Shown: positions 53,435 to 64,000 of the stretch, in pieces
Position numbering within the stretch: the first letter of the stretch is position 1
Layout of the letters: each line of letters opens with the position of its first letter
NCBI RefSeq assembly: GCF_003051005.1
Contig: NZ_QAOW01000001.1
Coordinates: forward strand, 1,240,001-1,304,000
DNA from: Rhodococcus sp. OK519
GTDB taxonomy: Bacteria; Actinomycetota; Actinomycetes; Mycobacteriales; Mycobacteriaceae
DNA length: 64,000 bases
Direction of reading: 5' to 3'
Translations under genes and position numbers: made by a program
The notes under the pieces: generated by a model
What the model was told of the DNA's origin: nothing
Seen by the model: only the letters and a program-made list of their open reading frames with translations
The model's database searches: none

Positions 53435-55081
53435 GTGCATGCGAGTCCGCAGCCGTCAACGCCGGACCCGGCGGCAGTAGATGGTCTGCGACCGGAGAAC
53501 CCGCCGTCGACCGTGCTGTCCGATCTGGCTGTTCTGATCGGCGCCCGAGTCGAGTGGATCGGACGAGGGCTCGCCGACGCCGGACGGGTGTCGGGCGTCG
53601 AGTTGCGGGCGCAGGCCGTTCGTCGTGGTGACTTGTTCGCCGCTCTGCCGGGTGCGCACACTCATGGCGCCGAATTCGTCGTGTCGGCCGTCGACGCGGG
53701 TGCGGCCGGTGTGCTGACCGACGATGCCGGGCTCGAGGTGCTCGCCGAACGCCTCGACGGAGGGGACGTGTCGCTGCCGGTGCTGGTGCATCCGGACCCT
53801 CGGCGGGTACTCGGCGAGGTTTCCGCGACCATCTACGGCCGTCCCTCGGAACACCTTCAGGTCATCGGTATCACCGGCACGTCGGGCAAGACCACGACGT
53901 CGTACCTCGTCGAATCGGGTCTCACCGCGGCCGGACGGACTGTCGGGCTGGTCGGCACGATCGAGACGCGCCTCGCGGGGGATCGGGTGCCGAGTGCCTT
54001 GACCACGCCGGAGGCGCCTCAGTTGCACGCGCTGTTCGCGGCGATGCGTGAACGCGGAATCGACACCGTCGTGATGGAGGTGTCGAGTCATGCGCTGGCG
54101 CTCGGGCGGGTCGACGGCGTCCGCTTCGCGCTCGGCGCGTTCACCAATCTGTCGCAGGACCACCTGGATTTCCACAAGGACTTCGACGACTACTTCAATG
54201 CCAAGAGTCGGCTGTTCGCGGCCGATTCGGCGGTGTGTGCGCAGCGTGCGGTGGTCTGCGTCGACGACCGGTGGGGTGCCCGGATGGCGGACATCGCCCG
54301 ACAGGCGCACCCCGAGAATGCGGCCGCGGTCGAGACCGTGACCACGCACCCGACCACCGCCGACTGGACTGCCACGGCGACGTCGGCGTCCGACAGCGGG
54401 ACCCAGGCCTTCACTCTCACCGGACCCGACGGTGCGGCCCGCGCCGCGACGCTCCGACTGCCGGGCCACTACAACGTCGCCAATGCAGCCCTCGCGGCTG
54501 CCATCTGCTCGGCGGCGGGTGCCGACATCGACGCGGCACTGACCGGTATCGCAGCGGTCGACGTTCCGGGCCGGGTGCAGCGGGTCGATCGTGGTCAGGA
54601 CTTCCTTGCAGTCGTCGACTACGCCCACAAGCCCGCGGCGCTCGAGGCCGTCATCGAGACCCTGCGCGGTCAGACCAAGGGACGGATCGCCGTCGTGGTC
54701 GGCGCGGGCGGTGACCGTGACCGCGGGAAGCGTCCGCTGATGGGGGAGGCCGGCGCCCGCGGCGCGGACCTGCTGGTCGTCACCGACGACAACCCGCGCA
54801 GCGAGGACCCCGCAGCCATTCGCGAACAGGTTCTCGCGGGTGTGGCGGCAGTTCCGGAGGCAGACCGCGGCGAGGTCCGAGAGATCGGTGACCGGGGGGA
54901 GGCAATTGCCGCGGCGGTCCGTTGGGCCCGCTCCGGCGATGTCGTTCTGGTGGCGGGGAAGGGCCACGAGGCGGGCCAGGAGGTCCACGGGGTGAAGTAC
55001 CCATTCGACGACCGCGAGGTCCTGGCAGAGGCGATCGCACTGATCGCCCCGGAGAACCCCGCACACGGAGGAAATGCATGA
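53435..55081 (+). CDS. murE: UDP-MurNAc-tripeptide synthetase (meso-DAP adding)
   Basis: Adds meso-diaminopimelate to UDP-MurNAc-L-Ala-D-Glu. The 548 residues show the N-terminal domain, ATP loop GITGTSGKTTTSYLVESG near 145, MEVSSHALALGRVDG near 217, AFTNLSQDHLDFHKDF near 240, and the m-DAP selectivity motif DDNPRSEDP near 450. GTG 53435 is chosen because GAGAGGA lies about 10 nt upstream; GTG 53369 would add 22 polar residues with no ribosome site, but sits nearer the candidate promoter. Its end overlaps murF (ATGA). Confidence 0.95.
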   Translation: MHASPQPSTPDPAAVDGLRPENPPSTVLSDLAVLIGARVEWIGRGLADAGRVSGVELRAQAVRRGDLFAALPGAHTHGAEFVVSAVDAGAAGVLTDDAGLEVLAERLDGGDVSLPVLVHPDPRRVLGEVSATIYGRPSEHLQVIGITGTSGKTTTSYLVESGLTAAGRTVGLVGTIETRLAGDRVPSALTTPEAPQLHALFAAMRERGIDTVVMEVSSHALALGRVDGVRFALGAFTNLSQDHLDFHKDFDDYFNAKSRLFAADSAVCAQRAVVCVDDRWGARMADIARQAHPENAAAVETVTTHPTTADWTATATSASDSGTQAFTLTGPDGAARAATLRLPGHYNVANAALAAAICSAAGADIDAALTGIAAVDVPGRVQRVDRGQDFLAVVDYAHKPAALEAVIETLRGQTKGRIAVVVGAGGDRDRGKRPLMGEAGARGADLLVVTDDNPRSEDPAAIREQVLAGVAAVPEADRGEVREIGDRGEAIAAAVRWARSGDVVLVAGKGHEAGQEVHGVKYPFDDREVLAEAIALIAPENPAHGGNA

Positions 55082-56613
55082 TCCCGATGACGCTCGCCCA
55101 GATCGCTCAGGCGGTCGGCGGGACGCTCCACGACGTCGACGATCCGTCGGCAACCGTCTCGGGAACGGTGGAGTTCGATTCCCGCAAGGTGACCCCACAG
55201 GGGTTGTTCCTGGCGTTGCCCGGTGCGAACACCGACGGACACGACCACGCGGCCCGGGCGGTCGAGGCCGGTGCGGCGGCGGTGCTGGCTGCGCGCCCGG
55301 TGGGTGTGCCGGCGATCGTCGTCGAACCGCTCGGCGCGTCCGGCAGCGGTGCGCTGGCGCTCGAGCACGACACGGACGGCTCGGGTGCCGCGGTGCTCGA
55401 GGCTCTCGCGAAGCTGGCCCGCGCGAGCGTGGATCGGCTCACTGCGGAGTCGGGCTTGTCGGTGATCGGAGTGACCGGGTCGTCCGGTAAGACGTCGACG
55501 AAGGATCTGCTGGCGGCAGTGCTGTCGCCGCTCGGGTCCGTCGTCGCCCCGCCCGGTTCGTTCAACAACGAACTGGGACACCCGTGGACGGCGTTGCGCG
55601 CCGACACCGACACCCGTTTCCTCGTCCTGGAGATGTCCGCGCGCGGTCGCGGACACATCGCGGCGCTGGCCAGGACGGCACCGCCGCGCATCGGCGTCGT
55701 GCTCAACGTCGGCACCGCGCATCTGGGCGAGTTCGGGTCACGCGAGGCGATCGCGGAGACGAAGGGCGAACTGCCGGCATCGCTGCCGTCAGCGGCCGAC
55801 GGCGGTGTCGCGGTGCTCAACGCCGACGATCCGCTGGTCGCCGCGATGGCGCAGCGCACCAAGGCGCGGGTCGTGCTCGTCGGCTTGTCCGGCAACGCCG
55901 ACGTGCGCGCCACCGAGGTCCACCTCGACGATCAGGCCCGCGCCAGCTTCACGCTCGAGTGCTCGGCGGGCTCCGTCCCGGTGACGCTCGCTGTGCACGG
56001 CGAGCACCATGTCGGGAACGCGCTCGCTGCCGCGGCTGTCGCGCTCGAATGCGGCGCCACCCTCGACCAGATCGCGGCGGCGCTCGGCGCGGCGGCACCC
56101 GTGTCGGCGCGCCGGATGGATGTCCGGGACCGTGCCGACGGCGTCACCGTCGTCAATGACTCGTACAACGCCAACCCGGATTCGATGCGCGCCGCGATCA
56201 AGGCGCTGGTGTCGATGGCCCGGTCGGGTCGCGGCCCGGCGCGCCGAAGTTGGGCAGTCCTCGGTGAAATGGCGGAGCTGGGCCCAGAATCAGTGGTCGA
56301 GCACGACGCGATCGGACGGTTCGCCGTGCGCCTCGATGTGACCAAGCTGATCCTCGTCGGACCGGGCCGCCCCGTCCGCGCGATGTACCAGGGAGCGGTG
56401 ATGGAAGGTTCGTGGGGTGACGAGGCGATCCACGTGCCGGACGGTGCGAGCGCGATCGCGCTGTTGGAGCAGGAACTGAAGGCCGGTGATCTGGTGCTGG
56501 TGAAGGCCTCGCAGTCCGTCGGGCTCTGGGAGGTCGCGGACGCCGTGCTTGCCGCACCGGTGACGGACTCGGCGCCCAGCGACCGGTCCAATGACGAGGG
56601 AGCGCCGCTGTGA
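55078..56613 (+). CDS. murF: UDP-MurNAc-tripeptide:D-Ala-D-Ala ligase
   Basis: Adds D-Ala-D-Ala to complete the UDP-MurNAc-pentapeptide. The 511 residues show [16 protein letters not shown] near 37, the ATP loop [15 protein letters not shown] near 130, [14 protein letters not shown] near 183, and [20 protein letters not shown] near 358. ATG 55078 has GGAGG with a 6-nt spacer; a long in-frame upstream extension inside murE is rejected. Coupled to murE and mraY by 4-nt overlaps. Confidence 0.96.
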   Translation: MIPMTLAQIAQAVGGTLHDVDDPSATVSGTVEFDSRKVTPQGLFLALPGANTDGHDHAARAVEAGAAAVLAARPVGVPAIVVEPLGASGSGALALEHDTDGSGAAVLEALAKLARASVDRLTAESGLSVIGVTGSSGKTSTKDLLAAVLSPLGSVVAPPGSFNNELGHPWTALRADTDTRFLVLEMSARGRGHIAALARTAPPRIGVVLNVGTAHLGEFGSREAIAETKGELPASLPSAADGGVAVLNADDPLVAAMAQRTKARVVLVGLSGNADVRATEVHLDDQARASFTLECSAGSVPVTLAVHGEHHVGNALAAAAVALECGATLDQIAAALGAAAPVSARRMDVRDRADGVTVVNDSYNANPDSMRAAIKALVSMARSGRGPARRSWAVLGEMAELGPESVVEHDAIGRFAVRLDVTKLILVGPGRPVRAMYQGAVMEGSWGDEAIHVPDGASAIALLEQELKAGDLVLVKASQSVGLWEVADAVLAAPVTDSAPSDRSNDEGAPL

Positions 56614-57704
56614 GGCAGATTCTGTTCGCGGCGGGCATCGCGCTCGCTGTCTCCATCCTGCTGACGCCGGTTCTGATCAAGGTCTTCTCGCGGCAGGGCT
56701 TCGGTCAGGAGATCCGGGTCGAGGGTCCGGCGAGCCATCAGTCCAAGCGCGGTACTCCCACGATGGGCGGCGTCGCGATCCTCGCCGGAATCTGGGCGGG
56801 CTACTGGGGTTCGCACCTGATCGGGATCGGTTACGACGCGGAGGGTCCGACGGCGTCGGGCCTGCTGGTGCTCGGTCTGACGACCGCGCTCGGCGCGGTC
56901 GGCTTCCTCGACGACTTCATCAAGATTCGCAAGCAGCGCAATCTTGGCCTGAACAAGACGGCCAAGCTGGTCGGCCAGCTCGTGGCCGCGGTCGTGTTCG
57001 GCATCCTGGCGCTGCAGTTCCGTGGCGGCAACGGTCTGACGCCCGGCAGCGTGCATCTGTCGTACGTGCGTGACATCGCGACCGTGAGCATGGGTTCGAT
57101 CGTGTTCATCCTGTTCGTCTATCTGCTGGTCAGTGCGTGGTCGAACGCGGTGAACCTCACCGATGGTCTCGACGGTCTCGCCGCGGGATCGATGAGCCTG
57201 GTCCTGGGCGCCTACGTGATCATCACGTTCTGGCAGTACCGCAACGCGTGCACCGGCGGCGCGGGCAGCCTCGGGCCGTCCAAGGGCTGCTACGACGTCC
57301 GCGATCCGCTCGACCTGGCACTGCTGTGTGCTGCGGGTGCCGCGGCGTGCATCGGCTTCCTGTGGTGGAACGCGGCTCCCGCGAAGATCTTCATGGGCGA
57401 TACCGGTTCACTGGCTCTCGGCGGCATGCTCGCGGGCCTGTCGATCACCACCCGCACCGAGCTGCTGATGGTCGTCATCGGCGCGCTGTTCGTGGCCGAG
57501 GCCGCGTCGGTGGTGATCCAGGTGGCGGTGTTCCGGTCGAGTCGTCGCCGCGTGTTCCGCATGGCGCCGTTCCATCATCACTTCGAACTCGGCGGCTGGG
57601 CCGAAACCCAAGTGATCATCAGATTCTGGCTACTGGCGGCGATCGCGTCGGCGATCGGACTGGCGCTGTTCTACAGCGAGTACCTAGCAGCGATCGGGGA
57701 CTGA
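56610..57704 (+). CDS. mraY: Phospho-N-acetylmuramoyl-pentapeptide transferase
   Basis: Transfers phospho-MurNAc-pentapeptide to undecaprenyl phosphate, forming lipid I at the inner membrane face. The 364 residues have about ten helices. Family motifs visible are [13 protein letters not shown] near 44, [17 protein letters not shown] near 93, [12 protein letters not shown] near 183, [12 protein letters not shown] near 260 and the HHH motif in [13 protein letters not shown] near 317. GTG 56610 overlaps the murF stop. Confidence 0.97.
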   Translation: MRQILFAAGIALAVSILLTPVLIKVFSRQGFGQEIRVEGPASHQSKRGTPTMGGVAILAGIWAGYWGSHLIGIGYDAEGPTASGLLVLGLTTALGAVGFLDDFIKIRKQRNLGLNKTAKLVGQLVAAVVFGILALQFRGGNGLTPGSVHLSYVRDIATVSMGSIVFILFVYLLVSAWSNAVNLTDGLDGLAAGSMSLVLGAYVIITFWQYRNACTGGAGSLGPSKGCYDVRDPLDLALLCAAGAAACIGFLWWNAAPAKIFMGDTGSLALGGMLAGLSITTRTELLMVVIGALFVAEAASVVIQVAVFRSSRRRVFRMAPFHHHFELGGWAETQVIIRFWLLAAIASAIGLALFYSEYLAAIGD

Positions 57705-57707
57705 CCC

Positions 57708-59204
57708 ATGCCGTTCGATCCTGCGAACCTGGAGGCGTTGCGCGGCACGCGGGTCCTGGTGACCGGAGCGGGTATCTCCGGCCGAGCCGTGATCGCCCCG
57801 CTGCACGATCTCGGCGCCCATGTCACCGTCACCGACAGCTCCGCCGATGCGCTGGCGCGCTGCGCCGAGGCGGGCGCCGCGACGATCCTCGTCGACGATC
57901 TGGTGGCGGATCCTCGGCAGTTGTCCGAGTTCGCGCTCGTCGTCACGAGTCCCGGCTTCCGCCCCGACTCGCCCCTGCTGTCGGCGGCTGCGGCGGCCGG
58001 GGCGCCGGTGTGGGGTGACATCGAGTTCACCTGGCAGGTCGATCAGGCGGGTGTTTACGGTCCGCCGCGACAGTGGCTCGTCGTGACCGGAACCAATGGC
58101 AAGACGACCACGACGTCGATGCTGCACTCGATCCTGCAGGCCGCGGGACTCGAGTCGTCGGCGTGCGGCAACATCGGGCTTCCGGTGCTCGATGCGCTGC
58201 GGCAGGAGCCTCGGGCGGACGTGCTCGCTGTCGAACTGTCGTCGTTCCAGTTGCACTGGGCGCCGTCGGTGCGGCCCGCGGCCGGCGTCGTGCTGAACAT
58301 CGCCGAGGATCATCTCGACTGGCACGGCGGCATGCCGGGGTACGTGGACGCGAAAGCGCAGGCGCTCACCGGTGCGGTCGCGGTCGTCGGCCTCGACGAC
58401 GCGGTCGCGGCTTCGCTCGCGCAGCGTCCCCGGGCCGGGCGCACGGTCGGGTTCAGGCTGGGTGCACCGGCCGGCGGCGAACTCGGTGTGGTCGACGGTG
58501 TTCTGATCGACAGTGCTTTCGCGGACGGCGTCACTCTTGTCCCGGCGGACGAGATCAGTCCTTCCGGCCCGGCCGGCGTGTCCGACGCGCTCGCCGCCGC
58601 CGCGCTGGCACGCGCGATCGGTGTCTCCGCCGACGCGGTCGGCGCCGGGTTGCGGGCGCACCGGGTGGGTCCGCACCGCGCGGAACGGGTCCGCACGCTC
58701 GCCGAGGTGACCTTCGTCGACGACTCGAAGGCAACCAACCCGCACGCGGCACGGTCGTCGATCGTCGCGCACGACTCGGTCGTGTGGATCGCCGGCGGCC
58801 TGCTCAAGGGTGCCCGGGTGGACGACCTCGTTGCAGAGGTCGGGCCCCGTCTCGCGGGTGCCGTCCTGATAGGACGGGACGCCGGCCTGATCGCGGATGC
58901 GCTGGCGCGACACGCGCCCGACGTGCCGGTCGTTCGGATCCGCTCGGGCGACGATGGTGGTGTGGGCGAAGACGCTGTCGCAGACACCCTGCATCTCGAT
59001 CTCCCCGCCGCGGACGCGGACACCGTGATGGCCGAGGCGGTGCGGGCAGCTGCGGCGATGGCCGCGCCCGGTGACGTGGTGTTGCTCGCGCCCGCAGCGG
59101 CCTCCCTCGACATGTTCGATTCCTACGGTCACCGTGGTCGCAGCTTCGCCGCTGCCGCCGCCGCACTGACCGATGCCGACACCGGCCGGGGGATCCAGGG
59201 ATGA
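57708..59204 (+). CDS. murD: UDP-MurNAc-L-alanine:D-glutamate ligase
   Basis: Adds D-Glu to UDP-MurNAc-L-Ala. The 498 residues start with a Rossmann-like loop ([13 protein letters not shown]), then the ATP loop [17 protein letters not shown] near 125, [13 protein letters not shown] near 150, LSSFQLHW near 178 and [16 protein letters not shown] near 338. Longer than the Escherichia coli enzyme, as usual in Actinobacteria. ATG 57708 is 3 nt after mraY; the stop overlaps ftsW (ATGA). Confidence 0.96.
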   Translation: MPFDPANLEALRGTRVLVTGAGISGRAVIAPLHDLGAHVTVTDSSADALARCAEAGAATILVDDLVADPRQLSEFALVVTSPGFRPDSPLLSAAAAAGAPVWGDIEFTWQVDQAGVYGPPRQWLVVTGTNGKTTTTSMLHSILQAAGLESSACGNIGLPVLDALRQEPRADVLAVELSSFQLHWAPSVRPAAGVVLNIAEDHLDWHGGMPGYVDAKAQALTGAVAVVGLDDAVAASLAQRPRAGRTVGFRLGAPAGGELGVVDGVLIDSAFADGVTLVPADEISPSGPAGVSDALAAAALARAIGVSADAVGAGLRAHRVGPHRAERVRTLAEVTFVDDSKATNPHAARSSIVAHDSVVWIAGGLLKGARVDDLVAEVGPRLAGAVLIGRDAGLIADALARHAPDVPVVRIRSGDDGGVGEDAVADTLHLDLPAADADTVMAEAVRAAAAMAAPGDVVLLAPAAASLDMFDSYGHRGRSFAAAAAALTDADTGRGIQG

Positions 59205-60697
59205 CGAAGACCGGCGATCGTGCGCCGCGCACCAGGATCGGTGCGTGGCTTGCACGTCCGCTGACGTCGTTCCACCTGGTCGTCACGATCGCGATCCTGC
59301 TGACCGTGCTCGGTCTGGTGATGGTGCTGTCGTCGTCGAGTGTCGAGTCGGTGGCCCGGGACGGGTCGGCGTACGGCAAGTTCGTGTCGCAGTTGATCTT
59401 TGCGGCTGTCGGTCTGGTGATCTTCTACTTCGCGCTGATCGTTCCCGTGCGACTGCTGCGAAAGTGGGCGTTGCCCGCGTTCGGTGCCACGCTCGTGCTG
59501 CTCGTCCTGGTCTTGATTCCCGGCATCGGTACGGAGTCCCAGGGCACGCGCGGGTGGTTCGTGATCGGGCCGATCTCGCTGCAGCCGTCGGAACTCGCGA
59601 AGATCGCTTTCGCGGTGTGGGGCGCGCACATCCTGGCGACGCGGCGACGGGAGAACGCGTCGCTCAAGGAGATGCTGATCCCGCTGGTGCCCGCGGCACT
59701 GGTGGTGTTCGTCCTGATCGTGTTGCAGCCGGACCTGGGCACCACGATCTCGCTCGCGATCATCCTGCTGGCCCTGCTCTGGTTCGCGGGCCTGCCCCTG
59801 AAGATTTTTCTGACCCTGCTCGTGGCCGGCGCTGCGGCAGCGACCACGCTCGCACTGACCGCCGGCTACCGGTCGGCGCGCGTCCAGTCCTTCCTCAATC
59901 CGGGTGACGACGCCCAGGGCGCGGGGTATCAGGCGCGGCAGGCGAAGTACGCGCTCGCGGACGGCAGCCTCCTCGGGGAGGGATTGGGGCAGAGCCGCGC
60001 CAAGTGGAGTTACCTGCCCAACGCCCACAACGACTTCATCTTCGCGATCATCGGCGAGGAACTCGGATTCATCGGCGCGGGCGCCGTGATCGGGCTGTTC
60101 GCGCTGTTCGTCTACACAGGCCTGCGGATCGCCCGACGTTCGGCGGACCCGTTCCTGCAGTTGCTCGTGGCGACCGCCACGGCGTGGATCACCGGGCAGG
60201 CGTTCATCAACATCGGCTATGTGGTCGGCGTCCTGCCGGTCACGGGCCTGCAGCTGCCGCTCGTGTCGGCGGGTGGCACATCGACCGCGACGACCCTGCT
60301 GATGTTCGGTCTCGTCGCGAATGCGGCCCGGCACGAGCCGGAGGCGGTCTCGGCGTTGCACAGTGGTCAGGACGGACGCGTGGCGCGCCTGCTCAGGCTG
60401 CCCAGGCCGGCGGCATACATCCCGCCGCGGCAGCGCGGCGCGGCAGTCGTTCGCGGGACCGAGAACCGGAAGATGCAGCCGGCGCGCGGTGAACGCGCCC
60501 CCGCGCGCACCGAGCGCGTCGGAGCGGGCAGCCCGCACAGCCAGGGATACCGACAGAGCCAGGACATGTCGCGGCGCAAGCCTCCAGCCGGGGGCCGCCG
60601 CACGGACGACAACGAGGGGCGAAGCCCCACGACGGAGCGGGGACGTGCGCCGCGTGCGCGCGAACCGCGCCCAGGAGAGCGAGGGACACGTAGGTGA
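59201..60697 (+). CDS. ftsW: Lipid II glycan polymerase FtsW (SEDS family)
   Basis: Septal peptidoglycan glycosyltransferase that works with FtsI. The 498 residues have about ten helices, with the SEDS blocks [19 protein letters not shown] and GEELGFIG near 270-290 and [20 protein letters not shown] near 355. The basic cytoplasmic tail of about 125 residues (from 375) is rich in Arg, Gly and Pro; such tails bind FtsZ or FtsI in Actinobacteria. ATG overlaps the murD stop; its stop overlaps murG. Confidence 0.96.
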   Translation: MTKTGDRAPRTRIGAWLARPLTSFHLVVTIAILLTVLGLVMVLSSSSVESVARDGSAYGKFVSQLIFAAVGLVIFYFALIVPVRLLRKWALPAFGATLVLLVLVLIPGIGTESQGTRGWFVIGPISLQPSELAKIAFAVWGAHILATRRRENASLKEMLIPLVPAALVVFVLIVLQPDLGTTISLAIILLALLWFAGLPLKIFLTLLVAGAAAATTLALTAGYRSARVQSFLNPGDDAQGAGYQARQAKYALADGSLLGEGLGQSRAKWSYLPNAHNDFIFAIIGEELGFIGAGAVIGLFALFVYTGLRIARRSADPFLQLLVATATAWITGQAFINIGYVVGVLPVTGLQLPLVSAGGTSTATTLLMFGLVANAARHEPEAVSALHSGQDGRVARLLRLPRPAAYIPPRQRGAAVVRGTENRKMQPARGERAPARTERVGAGSPHSQGYRQSQDMSRRKPPAGGRRTDDNEGRSPTTERGRAPRAREPRPGERGTRR

Positions 60698-61839
60698 GCG
60701 GCGAGAACGGTAGGAAAACTGCCCTTTCGGTGGTGGTCGCCGGTGGCGGAACCGCCGGACACATCGAGCCGGCGATGGCCGTTGCGGACGCGATCCGCGC
60801 GCTCGACCCCTCAGCCGTGGTGACCGCGCTCGGCACCGCGCGTGGACTCGAGACCACCCTCGTGCCCGAGCGCGGGTACCCACTCGAACTGATCCCACCG
60901 GTTCCGTTGCCGCGCAAGCCCACGATGGACCTGCTGCGTCTGCCGGGTCGTCTTCGCCGGTCCGTCGCTGCGACGCGCGAGATCCTGGACCGCACCGACG
61001 CGGACGTGATCGTCGGCTTCGGTGGTTATGTGGCGCTGCCCGCCTATCTTGCGGCCGGCGCGGGATTCCTGCGGCGCCGCCGGAGGATTCCGATCGTCAT
61101 CCACGAAGCCAACGCGAGTGCCGGTATTGCTAACAAGATCGGCGCGCGGCGAGCACGCCGCGTCCTTGCGGCCGTCCCCGGATCCGGGGTCTCGGTGCGC
61201 GGGGAATCCGACGCGGAGATCGTGGGCATCCCGGTGCGCTCGTCGATCACCGGCCTGGATCGGGCGGCGTTGCGGGCGAAGGCTCGCGAGCATTTCGGTC
61301 TGCCCGCGACCGGACCGGTGCTGCTGGTGTTCGGCGGATCGCAGGGTGCGCGCTCGCTCAACGAGGCCGTCGTGGGGGCCGCGCCGCAGTTGGCCGCCGC
61401 CGGCATCTCGGTGCTGCATGCGTACGGCCCCAAGAACTCGGTGGACGTCGAGTCCGGGCCGGAGGCGCCGTATGTGGCCGTGCCGTATCTCAAGCAGATG
61501 GATCTCGCGTACTCGGCGGCGGACGCGGTGATCTGCCGGTCCGGTGCGATGACGGTCGCGGAGGTCTCGGCGGTGGGTCTGCCCGCCGTCTACGTGCCGT
61601 TGCCACATGGAAACGGTGAGCAGGAACTCAATGCGCGCCCGGTCGTCGCAGCCGGCGGTGGGATGATCGTGGCAGACGCGGAATTGTCGCCACAGTTCGT
61701 GGCGGACACCGTCGTGCCGCTGCTCGGGGACCGGGCACGACTCGACGAGATGGGCCGCTGCGCGGCCGGCGCCGGTCACCGCAGCGCGGCCGCTGCGGTC
61801 GCGCAGATCGTTGTCGATGTAGCAAGGGGAGACCGATGA
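60694..61839 (+). CDS. murG: UDP-GlcNAc:lipid I GlcNAc transferase
   Basis: Makes lipid II from lipid I on the cytoplasmic membrane face. The 381-residue GT28 enzyme shows the G loops [20 protein letters not shown] at 12-31 and [15 protein letters not shown] near 208, the hydrophobic patch of the N-domain ([16 protein letters not shown]) and the donor-binding [20 protein letters not shown] near 283-302. GTG 60694 lies in the ftsW stop; ATG of murC lies in its own stop. Confidence 0.97.
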   Translation: MSGENGRKTALSVVVAGGGTAGHIEPAMAVADAIRALDPSAVVTALGTARGLETTLVPERGYPLELIPPVPLPRKPTMDLLRLPGRLRRSVAATREILDRTDADVIVGFGGYVALPAYLAAGAGFLRRRRRIPIVIHEANASAGIANKIGARRARRVLAAVPGSGVSVRGESDAEIVGIPVRSSITGLDRAALRAKAREHFGLPATGPVLLVFGGSQGARSLNEAVVGAAPQLAAAGISVLHAYGPKNSVDVESGPEAPYVAVPYLKQMDLAYSAADAVICRSGAMTVAEVSAVGLPAVYVPLPHGNGEQELNARPVVAAGGGMIVADAELSPQFVADTVVPLLGDRARLDEMGRCAAGAGHRSAAAAVAQIVVDVARGDR

Positions 61840-63332
61840 GTGAGCAGCTACCCGCGGGTCTCGAGCGGGTGCACATGGTCGGGATCGGCGGTGCCGGCAT
61901 GTCGGGCATCGCGCGGATCCTCCTCGCTCGCGGCGGCCAGGTGTCCGGATCGGACGCGAAGGAGAGCCGTGGCGTTCTCTCGCTGCGGGCGCGGGGGGCG
62001 GTGGTGCGCATCGGGCACGACGCGAGCGCACTCGACTTGTTGCCGGGCGGGCCGACTGCCGTCGTGACCACCCATGCCGCGATCCCGAAGGACAACCCCG
62101 AACTGGTGGAAGCCGCCGCCCGGGGAATCCCCGTGATCCTCCGACCGGCGGTGCTCGCCTCGCTGATGCAGGGGCATCGCACGCTGCTCGTGTCGGGAAC
62201 GCACGGGAAGACATCGACGACGTCGATGCTCGTGGTGGCATTGCAGCACTGCGGATTCGATCCGTCCTTCGCGGTGGGCGGCGAACTGAACGAGGCCGGC
62301 ACCAATGCGCACCACGGCACCGGCGACGTCTTCGTCGCCGAGGCTGACGAGAGCGACGGTTCGCTCCTGCAGTACGACCCCGACGTGGTCATCGTCACCA
62401 ACGTCGAGGCCGACCATCTCGACTTCTTCGGTAGCAGTGAGGCCTACGTCCAGGTCTTCGACGACTTCGTCGACCGGATCGCACCGGGCGGATTGCTGGT
62501 GGTGTGCCTCGACGATCCGGGGTCGGCGGCGCTGGCGCGTCGGACGGTCGAGTCGGGCCGAAACGACGTGCGGGTCATCGGCTACGGGTCGGCGGACGGC
62601 GTAGCTGCCGCGGGTCCCGTGCCCGTCGGGGTGGAACTGGTGTCGTGGCAGGCCCGCGACGTCGGGGGAGTGGCCCAGATTCGTTTTGCAGGTGAGGATT
62701 CCGAGCGCACTCTGCGCTTGGGTGTGCCCGGAAAACATATGGCGCTCAATGCGCTTGCCGCCCTGCTCGCCGGGCGCGGCGCCGGTGCATCGGTGGACGA
62801 GTTGCTCGAGGGGCTCGCCGGGTTCGGCGGTGTGCACCGCCGGTTCCAGTTCACCGGTCGCGAGCGGGGCGTGCGGTTGTTCGACGATTACGCCCACCAT
62901 CCGACGGAGGTCCGTGCCGTGCTCGGCGCGGCCGGTGACCTCGTCCAGGACGACCGGCAACCGGGCCGTGTCATCGTGGTCTTCCAGCCGCATCTCTACT
63001 CTCGGACGGTGACCTTCGCGCAGGAGTTCGGCGAGGCGCTCGACCTTGCGGACGAGGTGGTGGTGCTGGACGTCTACGGTGCCCGCGAAGAACCGCTGCC
63101 CGGCGTGAGTGGCGCCCTCGTCGCGCAGTCGGTGACGAAACCTGTTCACTATCAGCCGGATAGGTCGCAGGTTCCGCGTCAGGTCGCGAGCCTGTCGGAG
63201 CCGGGTGACGTCGTCATCACGATGGGTGCGGGTGATGTGACGATGCTGGGCGGTCCGATCCTCGATGCGCTACGCGCGCGGCCCAACGGCAATCGTTCGG
63301 CGGCAGCGGAATCCGGTACGGAGCAGCCGTGA
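61836..63332 (+). CDS. murC: UDP-N-acetylmuramate:L-alanine ligase
   Basis: Adds the first amino acid, L-Ala, to UDP-MurNAc. The 498 residues show [20 protein letters not shown] at 10-29, ATP loop [18 protein letters not shown] near 120, [20 protein letters not shown] near 166 and [17 protein letters not shown] near 346. In this lineage MurC can also accept glycine. Coupled to murG and ftsQ by 4-nt overlaps. Confidence 0.97.
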   Translation: MSEQLPAGLERVHMVGIGGAGMSGIARILLARGGQVSGSDAKESRGVLSLRARGAVVRIGHDASALDLLPGGPTAVVTTHAAIPKDNPELVEAAARGIPVILRPAVLASLMQGHRTLLVSGTHGKTSTTSMLVVALQHCGFDPSFAVGGELNEAGTNAHHGTGDVFVAEADESDGSLLQYDPDVVIVTNVEADHLDFFGSSEAYVQVFDDFVDRIAPGGLLVVCLDDPGSAALARRTVESGRNDVRVIGYGSADGVAAAGPVPVGVELVSWQARDVGGVAQIRFAGEDSERTLRLGVPGKHMALNALAALLAGRGAGASVDELLEGLAGFGGVHRRFQFTGRERGVRLFDDYAHHPTEVRAVLGAAGDLVQDDRQPGRVIVVFQPHLYSRTVTFAQEFGEALDLADEVVVLDVYGAREEPLPGVSGALVAQSVTKPVHYQPDRSQVPRQVASLSEPGDVVITMGAGDVTMLGGPILDALRARPNGNRSAAAESGTEQP

Positions 63333-64000
63333 GCCCTGATGGTCGGCGGCGGTCCCGGGGCGGGCGGCCCGACGCCAGGCGAGACCGCCGTGCCCGGCCC
63401 CGCGCGAGCGAGCAGGTGTCTGCGGATTCGTCGGTGCTGGTCGATTCGGCGGCGCCGTCGGATCACGTCGGCCGCGGATCTGCGGACCGTGCGCGTGCCA
63501 GATCGTTGCGCCGCAGGGTTTTCCTGATCGGTGGTGTGTCGGCGGTGTTGATCGTCGCGCTGGTGGGGACGCTGTGGTTCAGCCCACTGATGTCGGTCAA
63601 GCGTGTCGAGTACGTCGGCGACGGCATGCTGTCGTCCGAGGAAGTGCTGGCACAGGCGGGAATTCAGGAGGGCACGCCGCTGCTCAGGGTCGACACTGCG
63701 GCGGCCGCCCAGCGGGTGGCCGGTATTCCGCGCGTGGCCGAGGCCCGCGTTCGGCGGGAGTATCCGTCGACCGTCCAGGTGTCCGTCACGGAGCGGATTC
63801 CGGTGGTGTTCTTCGATTCCCCGGAGGGCACCCACCTGATGGACGCCACCGGTGTCGACTATGCGATCGAGCCGCCGCCGTTCGGAGTCGTTCGCCTGGT
63901 GACGCCCACTCCGGGCCGGGACGACCACGCGACGCAGGCGGCACTCGGCGTGCTCGAGGCGCTGCCGGAGTCGGTGCGGTTCCAGGTCTCCGAGGTTGCC
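63329..64000 (+). CDS. ftsQ: Cell division protein FtsQ (cut by window end)
   Basis: First 224 residues of FtsQ; the stop lies beyond the window. GTG 63329 overlaps the murC stop. A basic, Arg-rich cytoplasmic part (about 1-65) precedes one helix (about 68-88: [20 protein letters not shown]) and the POTRA domain ([20 protein letters not shown], then [20 protein letters not shown]). FtsQ recruits FtsL and FtsB to the divisome; in Actinobacteria ftsZ normally follows, here outside view. Confidence 0.93.
   Translation, partial: MSPDGRRRSRGGRPDARRDRRARPRASEQVSADSSVLVDSAAPSDHVGRGSADRARARSLRRRVFLIGGVSAVLIVALVGTLWFSPLMSVKRVEYVGDGMLSSEEVLAQAGIQEGTPLLRVDTAAAAQRVAGIPRVAEARVRREYPSTVQVSVTERIPVVFFDSPEGTHLMDATGVDYAIEPPPFGVVRLVTPTPGRDDHATQAALGVLEALPESVRFQVSEVA

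Overview
The window is a compact, very GC-rich actinobacterial chromosome segment with no mobile element, tRNA, rRNA or CRISPR array that I can see. Gene order follows the Mycobacterium tuberculosis stretch Rv2205c to Rv2151c almost gene for gene: glxK, erpA, adoK, asnB, ctaC-ctaF, qcrCAB-ctaE, trpD, ripC, pimB, fadD15, aroG, pknL, mptA, lppM and the dcw cluster. Added carotenoid genes (crtE, crtI, crtB, a crtO-like ketolase, cruF/cruG-like genes) and the short repeat families point to a pigmented Rhodococcus or close relative (Prescottella, Nocardiaceae). The genus is inferred from gene content, not measured.

Layout. 1-4.6 kb: glycerate kinase, A-type Fe-S carrier, adenosine kinase-like PfkB kinase, asparagine synthetase. 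4.9-12.6 kb: the respiratory bcc-aa3 supercomplex (ctaC-ctaF on +, ctaE-qcrC-qcrA-qcrB on -), interrupted by a carotenoid-cleavage-type oxygenase. 12.7-16.4 kb: a small unknown gene, trpD, a stand-alone Lrp/AsnC sensor domain and a DEDDh exonuclease/GIY-YIG fusion. 16.8-19 kb: a c-di-AMP (ydaO-type) riboswitch followed by two secreted NlpC/P60 peptidoglycan hydrolases. 19-33 kb: envelope and lipid genes (gluzincin-like protein, pimB, fadD15, two SRPBCC proteins, ArsA-like ATPase, acyltransferase, GT-C mannosyltransferase), an Orn-like exoribonuclease and type II DAHP synthase. 33-35.6 kb: PASTA kinase PknL divergent from its probable DNA-binding substrate. 35.7-47.2 kb: carotenoid genes interleaved with the conserved mptA, metF, lppM and GNAT genes. 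47.3-49 kb: HEPN and DUF3040 genes and a repeat-rich intergenic region. 49-64 kb: the division and cell-wall cluster mraZ-rsmH-ftsL-ftsI-murE-murF-mraY-murD-ftsW-murG-murC-ftsQ, the last cut by the window end.

How the genes fit together. Most of the window serves the cell envelope: peptidoglycan precursor synthesis and septation, peptidoglycan hydrolysis under c-di-AMP control, phosphatidylinositol mannoside/lipomannan assembly (pimB, mptA, Rv2181-type enzyme, lppM) and a membrane pigment pathway whose crtE-type prenyl synthase is transcribed with mptA. Many genes overlap by 4 nt (ATGA or GTGA), so translational coupling is widespread. Several genes begin 6-8 nt after a TANNNT -10 hexamer, which suggests leaderless mRNAs.

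Most unusual observations: the exact interleaving of pigment genes with mycobacterially conserved envelope genes; tandem duplications spanning the stop codons of both pknL and its neighbour; MraZ-type boxes in both orientations with a duplicated 10-bp palindrome upstream of mraZ; two unrelated repeat families flanking mraZ; a 22-bp hairpin between two divergent genes; and a roughly 300-bp convergent coding overlap.
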